A stretch of DNA of 60,000 bases from Hydractinia symbiolongicarpus (lineage: Eukaryota > Cnidaria > Hydrozoa > Anthoathecata > Hydractiniidae). Below, piece by piece: positions 42,101 to 51,911 of the stretch. The stretch's first letter is position 1; each line of letters starts with the position of its first letter. The position numbers and the translations under genes are program-made. Under the pieces are notes generated by a model, which ran no database searches, was not told where the DNA came from, and saw only the letters and a program-made list of their open reading frames with translations. The stretch lies in the NCBI RefSeq assembly GCF_029227915.1, contig NC_079883.1:6450001-6510000 (forward strand), in the 5' to 3' direction.

Positions 42101-45100
42101 TCATGGATAATTCCTCGTCTGCAGAACAATATTCGACCGCGATAGAGTGTCAAACAAGACAACGTCGATTTAACGTCATTACAACACGACGTGTGTTTCA
42201 TGTAAGGGTTTCTTTTGTGTTATTAACACTTGACGTTATATATCTATATATCTTTATATACTTTCATATTTAACTTGTATCTATTTCCAAGTAACTAACG
42301 TACAAAGCACTATTAGTATTTATTAAATACTAAATTAAATATCCAACAACCAGTCATTTTTTGCATAAAAAAATACTTCTTTTTTCTCTTAAAAAGAGCT
42401 GAACAGAGAAAGGAAAGGGGCAAGCCACTAAAATGGAGTACTGAACAAACAAATAAATATCATTTAATACTAGTTAAGAAATTTTATTATGAATAAAAAC
42501 ATTTTGCTGGCCATGTTCACCACTACGATAATACACAAACTAACAAAATGCACGCACTACTGCCTAAGGTGATACATGAAGGACTAACATGTTGGGTCAA
42601 ACATTCTAAGACACAGCAAAATTAGTATAAATTTTACAATTTTTTTTCGTAATTGTAATGCTATTTATCAAGGTTATCTATAAATTATCAACACTAATTT
42701 TTGTCGACATTTAGCACAAACTTTTGAATCAATGGTACTACACTCAAGTGTGCAATTCAAAAGCTACTTGAAGCAAAGTGGATTATGAAGAGGCTTTACG
42801 AGTGTAGATCATTTCTGCTTTTAGTTTTTATAAGGGGGGTGCAATTAATTGGGAAAGATCATTCAGTAAAACTTTAACCTGCAAAAAAAAAGCTTTTGTT
42901 TGTGCAAATAATGCATTGTTAACATTTAAAGTCTAAAAAAATTTAAAAACACATACAAAAACGTCTTTATTCTTCGTTCACCTATTTTTTTGGACTGTAA
43001 CTTGATATTTTATTACGTGAGCAAGTAGAGTCTTAAATAACAGTTCTTTTCTTTGAGACGTGTTGAAAAAGTAAATTTTGTTCCTATACCAAACAATGCA
43101 CCCACACTTGTGTATACAGTACACTCTTCTCCACTGTTTATCTTACTATCTAATCGCCAGCTTTTTAAATGAACACTGTTTCTTTCCATTGTTCTTTGAA
43201 AAAAATAATACGCCCACCGCCACTGTTAGAAGTGGGCGTTAGATGTTTAAGTTTATTCTTATCTTAACGTGGTTCATTATGTTTTCTGGTGTAAGATTTG
43301 CTGACGAAAATTTTTTTTTTCAAGTGACATTTGTTTTTGTTACATTTATTTTTAGCGTAAATAAACAAATGAGTTTTATTTAGAATCGATGACGTAAATT
43401 TCGACACTAAACAATTGATTTAATCGCATGGTTTTTGTTACCATGACAATTATTTGTTTGCATTAGGGTGGTATCAGTTTGCGCAGCAATTTTAATAATG
43501 ACTCGAAAATTTTTACCCTTTATTTCTGGTCATTTTACCTAATTTTTCATTTGATTTACTAATTCTTCAGCATTTATTTTTTCTTTTAACGCACACGGTT
43601 TTTAACACTACAGTTTGGAAAACATCCATATTTTTCACATCATGTATCGAGCAACGTAAATAAGATGACGCATTTAATGTTATTTAACTTTTTCAGAACA
43701 AAACACGATAGTAACTTGCACACGAATGTAACGATTAGTTGAGTCACGTGACGCAAAAATGAGGCTCTCGTAAAAGTTTACTGTAACCCTAACGTAGAGG
43801 GATAAAGGGTATTGCCAAGCGTGTTTTTAATTCATGTAAAAAAAATCCCTTATGGAATATTGAATTCTGTGCTTAGATCAAAATTGCAAACGACCTGCTA
43901 TTACTTCTAATGATTTGCGTAACGTAAAAACTTAATTTTTCTAGTTTTAAAAAAAAATTTTAGAATTTTGTTTCGTTTTTATAAACACGTTTAGCCATGT
44001 GCGAGCACGTGATGGCGTATAGATTTCTCTGTTGTTCGTGTTTCTCACGAGTTCAAATTCAAACATCAATTCAATTTTACATGGAAAAAAAAGCATGCAA
44101 AGAAGATATCAGACAGCTTCAAACTGAAACAATTTTTGTAATTTTATTCTGTTTTTTTTTTCGAAAAAGTGAAAATGCACAAACGATTCACCAAAAAATT
44201 CAAACTGATTGCTTCATCGAGTCTATGTGTTTTGTTTCCACATATTTAGCCACCCAATTACTACGTGTGCTTTGTTGTTTTATTTTGTTAGATTGAATTA
44301 CATCTATTAAGATTTGTTGACTTACCTTCTCTAAACTATGCAGAGAGTTGTTTTCTTTCGAAACAAAGACATAATGGAGGTGTTATAAGAATCTTTTTGG
44401 TATAACCCACAAGTTTCCGTGACAAACTTATGAAGGAATGAAAAGACTTTTACACGCATTATGAATGACGTGAGTGTATGATAAGACCTCTCATTACCTC
44501 TCTCTGTTTCTCTGTGTGAGTGCTTTGCAATATCGTGTGTACAGAACTTCAAAAAGGTGAATGAATGAAAGACCGCATAGCATGACTGTCTTACAGAATC
44601 AGGTAGGCTACCAAAAATCACCCCCACATGTATAATTACTCTTTTATATATTTTGTAAAGTCCTCCTGGGTTGGCTACAAAATTCGTTTTCTCCATTCAA
44701 ATGTTTCGTTACAGTTTACAGACATCTGAATAAATTGAATTAAGTTGAATATCATTAGAATTTTTTTATTCCTATATTTTTCTGCATCTGCTTATCTCAG
44801 GTCTGTTTTTTACTTAGCATACCTTATATACACTGGTCTCTTCCTTAATATAAGGAAAAAGTGTCATCAGCCAGCGAAAATCAAAATTCTCTGTGTATAG
44901 TATAGTTTCAGATGTGGACTCAAGTCTCACATGGTGAGAGAGTGTTAAACTTAGAAAGCAACAAATGATCTTTGATCACTTTGATCTAATTAGCAACCAA
45001 TCCTTTCAATAATTCAATTATTACAAAGGGTAAAAAAACGTGACAGTGTTGTTTTGGTTTCATGTAAAAAATCACGAAAGTGTTAAATTATAATAATTGT

Positions 45101-48100
45101 AAAATACAGTCTCAGTCTTCAGTAAACGAATTGGAAGAAGAAGCACAGAATTTTCTGCACTTTTTTGAGTTTTTGTGATATAGCTAAGCTATACCAAAAA
45201 TTTGTTAAATATAACTTCACTGCATGTTGTGAATACGTAAACGAATAATATTCGGTGTACCACGAGCACGAATTCGTGAAATAGTTCTTACTATGTTTTA
45301 GAACAACACAAACATATTAACAGAGGCAGTAACATTTCCATTAATATCTTTTTTGAATAGTATTAACCGGAGCTTTATTAATTTCAGCCCAAATTTTTGT
45401 ATTCAACGTTTATTCTCGTTGATCATTTGGTTGGAAAAGGCCCATGCAAGATTAAGAGATTGTAAACTGCTGTTAAATAAAGGCTATACTTTTAAATCAC
45501 AAGTCGATGAATGCTGGGATTTTGCTGCTTGCAGCACAAAATTCTTACCTCTTTTATCAATCTATGGGATGAGATGTTAAAAGATTTATACCTTCTTTAG
45601 TTTTGCCTTATATTTAACTTATATTTTTTAGTGTATTTGAAGTTTTAGTATTATCCTTGCAATTTCGTTTAATTTGCAGATTGGATGAGACATAAACTAG
45701 AAATAAAGAATCTAACATTTGGCTATTTCTCAAGTCGTATTTTAGAAATTGAAGCAAAATGTCAGTTTTGAAAATATAGGTCAAATGTTAAGTTGAAAAT
45801 ACTGTTTTAATTTTTGTGTTGCTCTTCTTTACATTTGAAAGCGAGCGATAACATAATCTTTGACTATAAACACATTTTTTAAACTCTATTTTATATAACT
45901 ATATTTATTTATATTTATGATATTTTTTTATGAGTTTACTTAAATCTATGATAATTTTCTAGGACTTATCATTAACCACAAACACATGTTGTTTTTAATT
46001 CTGTCGTTGTTGTTGTCGTCAATGTCGTCGTCGTCGATGTTGCTGTCGTCGGATGTCGCTGTCGTTAATGTTGTTTGTTATGTCTTTACAGTCTTCTTTA
46101 TTATATATTCCTTACTCAGATACTTTCTTGATAGGGGAATCTTACGTTGTTTCGATTTCTTTTAGCCTCAAGCATCAACATGGTCATCAGTTGAACTATC
46201 ATCGTGTTCAGTTGGCAACACACCTAAAACTGTCTCTGTTAGTCAAACAACAGCTATATCATCAAATCATCACTCGGAAAGTTCGAGCTGTACTCAATTA
46301 GATTCAGGTAAGTTTTAATGTGTTTTAGTTTATTAGAGACTCTAATGTTTTCAACATTTCAGAGAAATGTTCCATAAGATTAAATTATAAAACATCTCGA
46401 TTGTTTGCTCGATGACTAAAAAATAATGGAATCAAGGGATTTGTTTATTTTATTATTATTATTATTATTTTTATTAAAAATTTGAAATAAATAAATACAA
46501 ATTACTTTTTATAACTTTTTTGCAACTGATCATCGCAATTATTGTCCAAAATATGTTTGGTTCGAAGAAAAAACAGACAAATTTTGTGCTTTACCAACAA
46601 ATAGTTTTCAGTATGAACAAGAGGTGTGAATTCTCACTTGCAACAATAGGTGAGAAAACATTTTTGTCATGCATGATAGAAACAAGATTAAGCATTCGAA
46701 TGTTTTTAAAAAATAGAACACCAATCGATCATGCGCATAATGTTCATAAACTAAAAATATACAACCTGATTTTCTCAACGATAAAAAGTATATGTTAAAA
46801 CAAAGGAGTTACAAATACTTTACTGTACAACAAAGAAAACATACGTAAACACGTTTCATGCTATCTTCATTGCAAGCAGCTTGATTAAAAGGTAGTTCGA
46901 TGTATCAATCTATAGACATGTCTGTTTTGTGTTGAGAGTTGATAATTTTTTTAAGTCAGTTTGTTTGTTATTGACATTCGTACATCGCGTAAAGAACTTG
47001 ATGTCGACCTTTTAAACTTTCTCTGTGGTCTTTACAATGAAAATCGACTATAGCGAAAATAATTTAGAAGATTACTTTCAACAGTGCTTCTTAGCGAGAA
47101 GAATAAATCAAGATTAATAATTTTGACTTTTGATGACGTTTTCCATTACGTTTAATTTATTTATTTTTTTTTTTTTGTAACTGTACACAAATACTTACAT
47201 GGGATGTTTTTTCTTTATCATTTAGGACCTCCTAGCGGAGCTTCTTCAGATAATATGCCAGAATCAGAAAATGATCCTATATTCAAAGATGAAGAAGACG
47301 AGAAAGTTAAAACGAAAACTGGAGTTAAGAAAAGAGGTATTTTTCCCAAAATGGCGACAAATATAATGAAAGCTTGGTTATTTCAACATCTCACGGTGAG
47401 TTATTTATCGGTCGTAAACGTTCATTTTCTTTTTATCAATTTAATTACAACCAGATTGAAAAATATTCGTATCTGGGTCATGGTGCAAGTTATTTTTTTT
47501 TTTCCAGACGGCTTGGTTCAAATAACATTAACAAAGGTTGATATATAATTTATAAGAAGAAATCCACGTCAACAAATAACTTTTTACATGATTTCTAAAA
47601 AATAATTCTAAAAACATTTGAATTTATAGTCATTTAAAGTAAACAAAAATCTAACCAAGGCAAAGGAATATTTTATCATTTGGATAATAAATCAGGAAAT
47701 GGTTCTCATTTTACCATAGAGCTCTTTCTACCGCAATGATCGTACCTTGGAGTACGATTTGATTTTTGGTGTATAATTACAATAGTTTAGAACCTTGACA
47801 AAACAAAAATGGCGCCTCAATTATTTTACATTGTAACGAATGGCATAGTAACGAAGTGCGACATTTTTTATTATGGTATTTGTTTTTTTGTTTTTAACAG
47901 CATCCTTATCCTTCGGAAGAACAAAAACGGGGATTAGCCAATGAGACTGGACTTACTATCCTTCAAGTCAATAATTGGTAAGAATTCAATAATAGCATAC
48001 GTTTACTTTGACACTCGCCATTTGACACTCGCTTTTATTTGGAAGTTTTACTAGGAACTTTCCATAGTATTTTCAGAAACAATCAACAACTTATCTAATA

Positions 48101-48657
48101 CTTATAGGTTCATAAATGCAAGGAGAAGAATAGTACAGCCCATGATAGATGCTTCAAATCGAGCTGGAAAATCACCAGTCGTCACAGTGTATAAACGAAA
48201 ACGTAAAAATTCCGGTTCCGAAAGTATATCACCGGGACCATATACTTATCCACCGATGCCCGGTCACTACACGCCACCTTATATGCCAGAACATTATCAG
48301 CCAATGTATCCGCCCTATCACAACGATGTCGCCCTTCCACCGCCACCTCCACCTCAATATAGTCCGTATGGTTGTCGTTCCGACCAACATCCAATGACAC
48401 AGTTACCATCAACAAGTTGTTCGCAGATGCGCCCCCACCCTACTTATGGCGGGTATCGTCCAGCGCCCTCTCCAACGCCACAATCATATTTCGGACATTC
48501 ACATACTACGCCAATGATGCCATCACCGGGCTCGAACTTACACGGTTATCATCAATCACATCCTTCGTCACTAACGCCCTACGCCCCACCGGCACCCCAC
48601 CCTTATCAACCTCACGATAACTTACAACACGGGGTGATGGACATGCATAGTTCTTAA
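33170..48657 (+). CDS. Meis: MEIS/Homothorax-class TALE homeodomain transcription factor (whole gene, 10 exons)
   Basis: Spliced gene: 33170-33181, 34761-34945, 35747-35894, 36088-36138, 36933-36983, 38396-38563, 46166-46307, 47226-47395, 47901-47977, 48108-48657. Every junction is GT-AG, phases agree, and the sum is 1554 nt (517 aa plus TAA). The MEIS/PKNOX N-terminal domain lies at about residues 64-175 ([55 protein letters not shown]). A S/T/acidic linker follows at about 176-285, the TALE homeodomain at about 286-348, and a Pro/Tyr/His-rich tail to 517. The homeodomain has W335, F336, I337 (the TALE position-50 isoleucine) and N338. MEIS proteins are nuclear, bind TGACAG and form complexes with PBC and Hox proteins through the N-terminal domain. 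HELCDNF and the linker favour MEIS over PREP/PKNOX. The protein is longer than vertebrate MEIS (about 390-470 aa), mostly through its tail. Only the 12-nt first exon is uncertain. Confidence 0.95.
34761..34945 (+). CDS. Meis: Meis exon 2 (N-terminal region)
   Basis: Bounded by the acceptor TTTAATTTAG and the donor GTGAGT. It encodes residues 5-65 plus two bases of residue 66 (phase 2). The first part ([17 protein letters not shown]) is not recognisable as conserved. The last residues, KKDKENIY, match the family's KRDKDAIY that leads into the MEIS domain. The exon opens with GTG, which is a valine codon here, not a start. Confidence 0.9.
35020..35297 (+). repeat. tRNA-derived SINE in Meis intron 2
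   Basis: The head looks like a tRNA gene with both internal RNA polymerase III promoter boxes: box A TGGTGCAGTGG (35027-35037) and box B GGTTCGACTC (35070-35079), spaced as in a tRNA. The acceptor and anticodon stems do not pair, so this is not a working tRNA. A roughly 200-bp unrelated body follows, containing a short direct repeat (CATTTGGTCCCAC twice). The tail TTACTTACTTAC resembles a short SINE tail. It lies in the same direction as the gene. Confidence 0.7.
35747..35894 (+). CDS. Meis: Meis exon 3 (MEIS domain, part A)
   Basis: Acceptor TTTATTTCAG, donor GTATGT. Completes the split Asn codon and reads [18 protein letters not shown], then [16 protein letters not shown], matching the family's HPLFPLLALIFEKCELAT and CSSESFNEDIAVFAKQ. 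This region contacts PBC partners in known MEIS proteins. The [11 protein letters not shown] stretch replaces the family's usual REPG segment. Confidence 0.95.
36088..36138 (+). CDS. Meis: Meis exon 4 (51 nt, MEIS domain)
   Basis: Acceptor CATTTAG, donor GTAAGC, phase 0 on both sides. Encodes [17 protein letters not shown], equivalent to the family's IRAEKPLFSSNPELDNL. Vertebrate MEIS genes have a 51-nt exon at the same place, so the intron positions look ancient. Confidence 0.95.
36826..36852 (+). CDS. Candidate 27-nt microexon in Meis intron 4
   Basis: A T-rich/A-rich tract ending in AAAAG is followed by nine open codons (EEMKPLLDE) and the donor GTAAGA. It is phase 0 on both sides, so inclusion between exons 4 and 5 would keep the frame. 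The acceptor is weak and known MEIS proteins join these exons directly. Confidence 0.2.
36933..36983 (+). CDS. Meis: Meis exon 5 (51 nt, MEIS domain)
   Basis: Acceptor TTTGTTTCAG, donor GTAAGA, phase 0 on both sides. Encodes [17 protein letters not shown], nearly identical to the family's [17 protein letters not shown]. It is the second of the paired 51-nt exons. Confidence 0.95.
38396..38563 (+). CDS. Meis: Meis exon 6 (end of MEIS domain and acidic linker)
   Basis: Acceptor GTTATAG, donor GTAAGT, 168 nt, phase 0 on both sides. Opens with [20 protein letters not shown] and then PLDLIIED, matching the family's [27 protein letters not shown]. It continues into a Lys/Glu/Asp-rich linker ending [10 protein letters not shown]. 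Confidence 0.95.
40235..40290 (+). promoter_or_regulatory. Cluster of TGACAG (MEIS-type) motifs in a 20-bp repeat, Meis intron 6
   Basis: TGACAG occurs at 40235, 40255 and 40275, exactly 20 bp apart, within an imperfect repeat that also shares AGGGCGTG. A reverse-strand core (TGTCA) lies at 40286-40290. The block is GC-rich in an AT-rich intron. TGACAG is the known core site of MEIS/PREP/TGIF homeodomains, so autoregulation is an inference. Confidence 0.45.
42103..42201 (+). CDS. Candidate alternative first (or cassette) exon of Meis
   Basis: Within the 7.6-kb intron 6 an ATG opens 33 codons (starting [20 protein letters not shown]) and runs to the donor GTAAGG in phase 0, exactly the phase needed to join exon 7. 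An in-frame TGA (42082-42084) lies 18 nt before the ATG, as expected for a 5' leader. The stretch is richer in GC and CpG than its surroundings. Joined to exon 7, it would give a homeodomain protein without the MEIS domain. As a cassette it could start after the weak acceptor at 42093. No homology is recognised. Confidence 0.3.
46002..46079 (+). repeat. (GTC/GTT)n trinucleotide repeat in Meis intron 6
   Basis: Imperfect run of GTC, GTT and ATG triplets ending about 90 nt before the exon 7 acceptor. Confidence 0.9.
46166..46307 (+). CDS. Meis: Meis exon 7 (Ser/Thr-rich linker)
   Basis: Acceptor CTTTTAG, donor GTAAGT, 142 nt, entering in phase 0 and leaving in phase 1. Encodes [20 protein letters not shown] followed by more Ser/Thr-rich sequence. 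It sits where vertebrate MEIS has QPSWNRDHDDTASTRSGGTP. The linker is low complexity, so the match rests on position, composition and open frame between good splice sites. A 7.6-kb intron precedes it. Confidence 0.85.
47226..47395 (+). CDS. Meis: Meis exon 8 (acidic linker and first half of homeodomain)
   Basis: Acceptor CATTTAG, donor GTGAGT, 170 nt; the split Gly codon fits exon 7. An acidic stretch ([14 protein letters not shown]) leads into [20 protein letters not shown] and HLT. This is the N-terminal arm, helix 1 and the start of the three-residue TALE loop, as in vertebrate MEIS ([21 protein letters not shown]). Confidence 0.97.
47901..47977 (+). CDS. Meis: Meis exon 9 (77 nt, middle of homeodomain)
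   Basis: Acceptor TTTTTAACAG, donor GTAAGA, entering in phase 0 and leaving in phase 2. Encodes [18 protein letters not shown] and then TILQVNNW, containing the TALE PYP loop motif, helix 2 and the start of helix 3. The 77-nt length and the split Trp codon match the vertebrate gene. Confidence 0.97.
48108..48657 (+). CDS. Meis: Meis exon 10 (recognition helix end and Pro/Tyr/His-rich tail)
   Basis: Acceptor CTTATAG. Completes the Trp codon and reads [19 protein letters not shown], which includes the DNA-contacting Asn at homeodomain position 51. A basic patch (YKRKRKN) follows, then about 150 residues rich in Pro, Tyr and His (for example [19 protein letters not shown] and [12 protein letters not shown]), ending MDMHSS with TAA at 48655-48657. 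The tail does not resemble the vertebrate C-terminus in sequence but occupies the activation-domain position. Its composition suggests a disordered segment. Confidence 0.95.
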
Positions 48658-49089
48658 AGTTGTTTTAAACACGTGGTAAATTGTTTTTACGCCATATAAT
48701 GGTATATACGTGACACTTGAGTGATTCTCTCTCGTTTGTGTGCGACGTACCATTTAACCATGTTATTATTAGAATTTAACAAACCCGTATGTTCTGTATC
48801 CAAACAAGACATAAACAAGCTGTGAAATCGCTGTGAAACGCAATTCCTATTTGTTTTACAATAAGCTTTCTCGTTAGAAGTTTCGGCATGTTTACTCAAG
48901 TCACGCTCTTTATTCCCATGTCCCAGTTTTAGAATTGAATTTTATACGTCAGTAGAATTTAATTTATTTATTGCTTTATATAACGTGTAGCTCAATGAAA
49001 AATTAAATTTCAATTCCTTGGATTCACGTCTGTCATTTTAATGTCACGTGATCTTCGTAGGCTACGTTTTTATTTCAAATTTTAAATGA

Positions 49090-49095
49090 AATAAA
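49090..49095 (+). promoter_or_regulatory. Candidate poly(A) signal of Meis (proximal)
   Basis: AATAAA about 430 nt after the stop codon, in AT-rich sequence. It would give a short 3' UTR. Confidence 0.4.
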
Positions 49096-49137
49096 AAGTA
49101 AGAAAATGTAGAGCAGTACATTGTATAGAGTTGACGC

Positions 49138-49181
49138 AGCCTCGTTTTCAAGTTGTATTTGAATTATGTGAGAACGAGGCT
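49138..49181. repeat. Short foldback (AGCCTCGTTTTCA / TGAGAACGAGGCT)
   Basis: Arms of 13 bp (49138-49150 and 49169-49181) with one mismatch that still pairs as G-U in one RNA strand. It lies between the two candidate poly(A) signals of Meis, so it may be in the longer 3' UTR. Confidence 0.7.
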
Positions 49182-49411
49182 CTATTGTAATTTGTTGAAA
49201 ATGTATATACTAGCTCGTGCATTTATCTGATTGGATAATTGTATTACTTGTTTTTCTCGTACATTTTTTAGGAGATAATTTATTTTTTAACAACGTTTAT
49301 TGAACTAACCAATAGTAATATTAGTTAATTTGCCGTGACCGAGAGAAATATTTATGACGATGAAAATAAGACGTGTTTATTTTATACCCTGAACCCTAAA
49401 CTTGTTTATAC

Positions 49412-49417
49412 AATAAA
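49412..49417 (+). promoter_or_regulatory. Candidate poly(A) signal of Meis (distal)
   Basis: AATAAA about 755 nt after the stop codon. It could be used as an alternative to the proximal signal. Confidence 0.35.
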
Positions 49418-50540
49418 ACAATAGAGATATTCAGCGTAGATTTCGAAGTTATATGTTATCTACCTTGCTTTCTAGAAATTTCTAGATATTTCTAATTTTA
49501 ATTTCGGCTGAAAAATTTTCCTATGTGATAGACTGTTACATATTATATGAAACATTGTTTTATTCCATTATCTCTAGTTAACATCGATCAAGAATTACTA
49601 AGATTATAATTATAGTACTTCCTTTTAATTTTGGTCCAAAAAGACAAAATTAATCTGGACTTCCAAAAATAATCTGTTAAAATAATTTAGTAGCAATATG
49701 ATTACATACATGAGAGAAATACTGTCTGATATTCGTCATTATTAACAAGCTTTCAGCCAACCTTTACAACAGAGGTTTTTCTCTCCTTGTGAAAATATTT
49801 CCAAAACGGGGTTAAGCAAAATTACAGACAAGACAAACCAACATGAATATTCAAATGCCTATTTATAAAATACATGTTTGTTGTATAATATAAGAAACCC
49901 GTCTATCAGAATTCTAAAAGTTGGAAAATATTAGAAATTTTTTAGGACACCTGGGAAATTAGGAAATTTTGAGAAGTTTCAGATTATGCACTGTCGGTTG
50001 GTGTCTTTACCATTGATTGTATTATTATATTTTGTTGGTTACATGTGAACAAAGTTTAACTAAAGAAGATGACACCAACGAAATACTTGATAAAATACCC
50101 CTTCATTCTTAAGAAACCTCAACTTTTGGTACTAAAATCACTGCTGAGCGGTTTCTTATAAATTTGTGAGTATCTATCATTGATATAAAAATATAATGGA
50201 TATCTTGTACCCTAAAAATTTTTTTTTTTTTTCGAAGTCAGTACCTTTGATGAGTCACCTAAACCTCTGGCATTTGCTCACCGGAAACGACTTATTTGGC
50301 AGGCAAAAAAGTTAGTACAGCACAAAAGTCATCAAAGAGAAATTTCTTGGTCAAAATTTTCGGCACCCCTTAAAAACTGTCCGATGTCCGAAATGTTTTT
50401 GTCTAAATATAATGGAATCTTCAAGGGCGTTGAACATTGAGCTGCATGTTATACCTTGCAATCTGCAGCCATGACGTCATGTGTTGGCGTCATAACTTTT
50501 GATTATTTCACACAAGCAGAGTGCTTCGTTAGGAAACACC
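49418..50540. other. Intergenic, no gene seen
   Basis: AT-rich sequence after Meis. One TGACGTCA at 50472-50479, next to the start of the transposon-like debris. Confidence 0.5.
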
Positions 50541-50975
50541 CATAACAACACAGCACAGTGTAACCTTTCTATAGCAGACACCATCGGGATCTCAAAAACG
50601 TTTACGTTATAGGGAGGTGTCCCTTTATAAAGTCCCGTTATATAACAACACAGCACAGAGTAACCTTTCCATCTGCTCTTAGATGTTAGGGTGTAGTAAA
50701 AGCGAGCGTAGAGTTTTGTGTCAAAAGGCAGATTTTAAAAGAAGAAAAATCCCCAAGAAAATACATTATTATCTGCTACTAGTAACAGACTCCAAAACTT
50801 CACAGAAAGCTTCAAGATTTCGCTTTTGTCTTAGGGAATATGGTTTATTATTTCGGATAAATCAAAGAAAACTAAGGGCACATGTACAAAATATATCGTA
50901 TAAACAAACTCTGATAAAAAATTGTTTTATATGGCTAATTATTAGGAGTGTCCGCTAGAGAAAGATCTCTTTTAG
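50541..50975 (+). repeat. Degenerate relatives of the pogo-like element ends
   Basis: CAGTGTAACCTTTCTATAGC (50556) and GTTATAGGGAGGTGTCCC (from about 50606) resemble the left end at 52654. A 32-bp segment starting CATAACAACACAGCACAGTG (50541) recurs about 100 bp later at 50641 with few changes. AGGAGTGTCCGCTAGAGAAA near 50945 resembles the opposite end. The open frame inside (50683-50958) has no recognised similarity. Confidence 0.45.
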
Positions 50976-51911
50976 GAGCTTATGTAAATTGAGATCTCGA
51001 AATTAAGCAGAGTCTGCTAAAACGTTTTTGACCGTTATTTTATATGTTCGAAACCATCAAACAAGTTTAGGTGCTGACTAAATTCTAGGACCCCTAGGTA
51101 TGAGGTTGATCTGTTCCTGGAACAATCCGCATTGTAGAGAGGTATCTATCATAAAGGATTTCTGCAAAGAAAGTTTTCACTACATAAAGAAGACAATTAA
51201 TGTGGTTATGGACGTAAAAGGCCGTAAAAGAACTGTTTTCAAATTTGGCAGAAACTGTGTTATTGTCAGATTACTTGATGCTCGTCTCTAAATCCAACAG
51301 ACGTTATAAAAACAAACGCATGCCTCTCTTGCACATCAGAATAATAGTTTTGACAGGGAGTTAGAAAACAAAGTAATTGCAATTGCTCTCGTGTGGCTGA
51401 CAATTTGACAGCGTACAAGTTTCAAAAGGTAAACAAATTTGACATGTGTAACGTATCACATTCGCTTACCGTTTGACAACTCGAACAATAAGTGAGAACA
51501 AACATTAAAACCTGATGCCAGTTATTGTAAGTGATACTTTGCTGCCTTCATCCAAAATGCGTAGGTGAGTAAAATACGCCCTCTGAATAAACAAAGTGGA
51601 GATAAACCACAAATAATAACAACCGTTTCCTGAATGTTTAAATTCTTCAAATGTATAGTTTATGTTCTCACGGAAGTAAAGGCTTACTTAGTGATGCTTG
51701 GTTGCGTTTTTAAGTACCGATGCAAGCTATACAGCATGGTCACACCATTTTTTATCTAGTGTCCAATATCGTGCAATAAAAACGCATCAATTAAACATGT
51801 CAAGTGTGTGTCCAAATATTGAGATTATAATTTTATACTTAACGGAACCTCTTAAAGACGCAGAAACTACTTTGATGGGCGAGACTTTCAAGTTTTTTGT
51901 TTTTGGATAAA
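50976..51911. other. Intergenic, no gene seen
   Basis: Open frames 51100-51291 and 51698-51910 (63 and 70 codons) have no recognised similarity. AAATGCGTAGGTGAGT at 51555 resembles a short exon plus donor but has no support. Confidence 0.45.

Larger units (their letters stand above)
38564..46165 (+). other. Meis intron 6 (7.6 kb)
   Basis: The longest intron. It holds the TGACAG cluster (40235), the candidate alternative exon (42103), TGACGTCA (38586), a short GC-rich hairpin (ACGCCCAC at 43210 with GTGGGCGT at 43232), a composite TGAGTCACGTGAC (43740-43752) and the GTC repeat near its end. Several open frames of 60-120 codons (such as 44331-44696 on the minus strand) show no similarity. Confidence 0.8.

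Noticed and set aside
44331-44696. 121-codon minus-strand open frame in Meis intron 6
   Set aside because: No recognised domain, ordinary intron composition, and no splice-site context; length is possible by chance in 60 kb.
48149-48620. Open frames of 77-82 codons overlapping Meis exon 10
   Set aside because: Shadows of the Pro/Tyr/His-rich coding frame on both strands.
51555-51570. ATGCGTAG followed by GTGAGT, a possible short first exon
   Set aside because: No downstream exon in phase could be identified and the motif is short enough to arise by chance.
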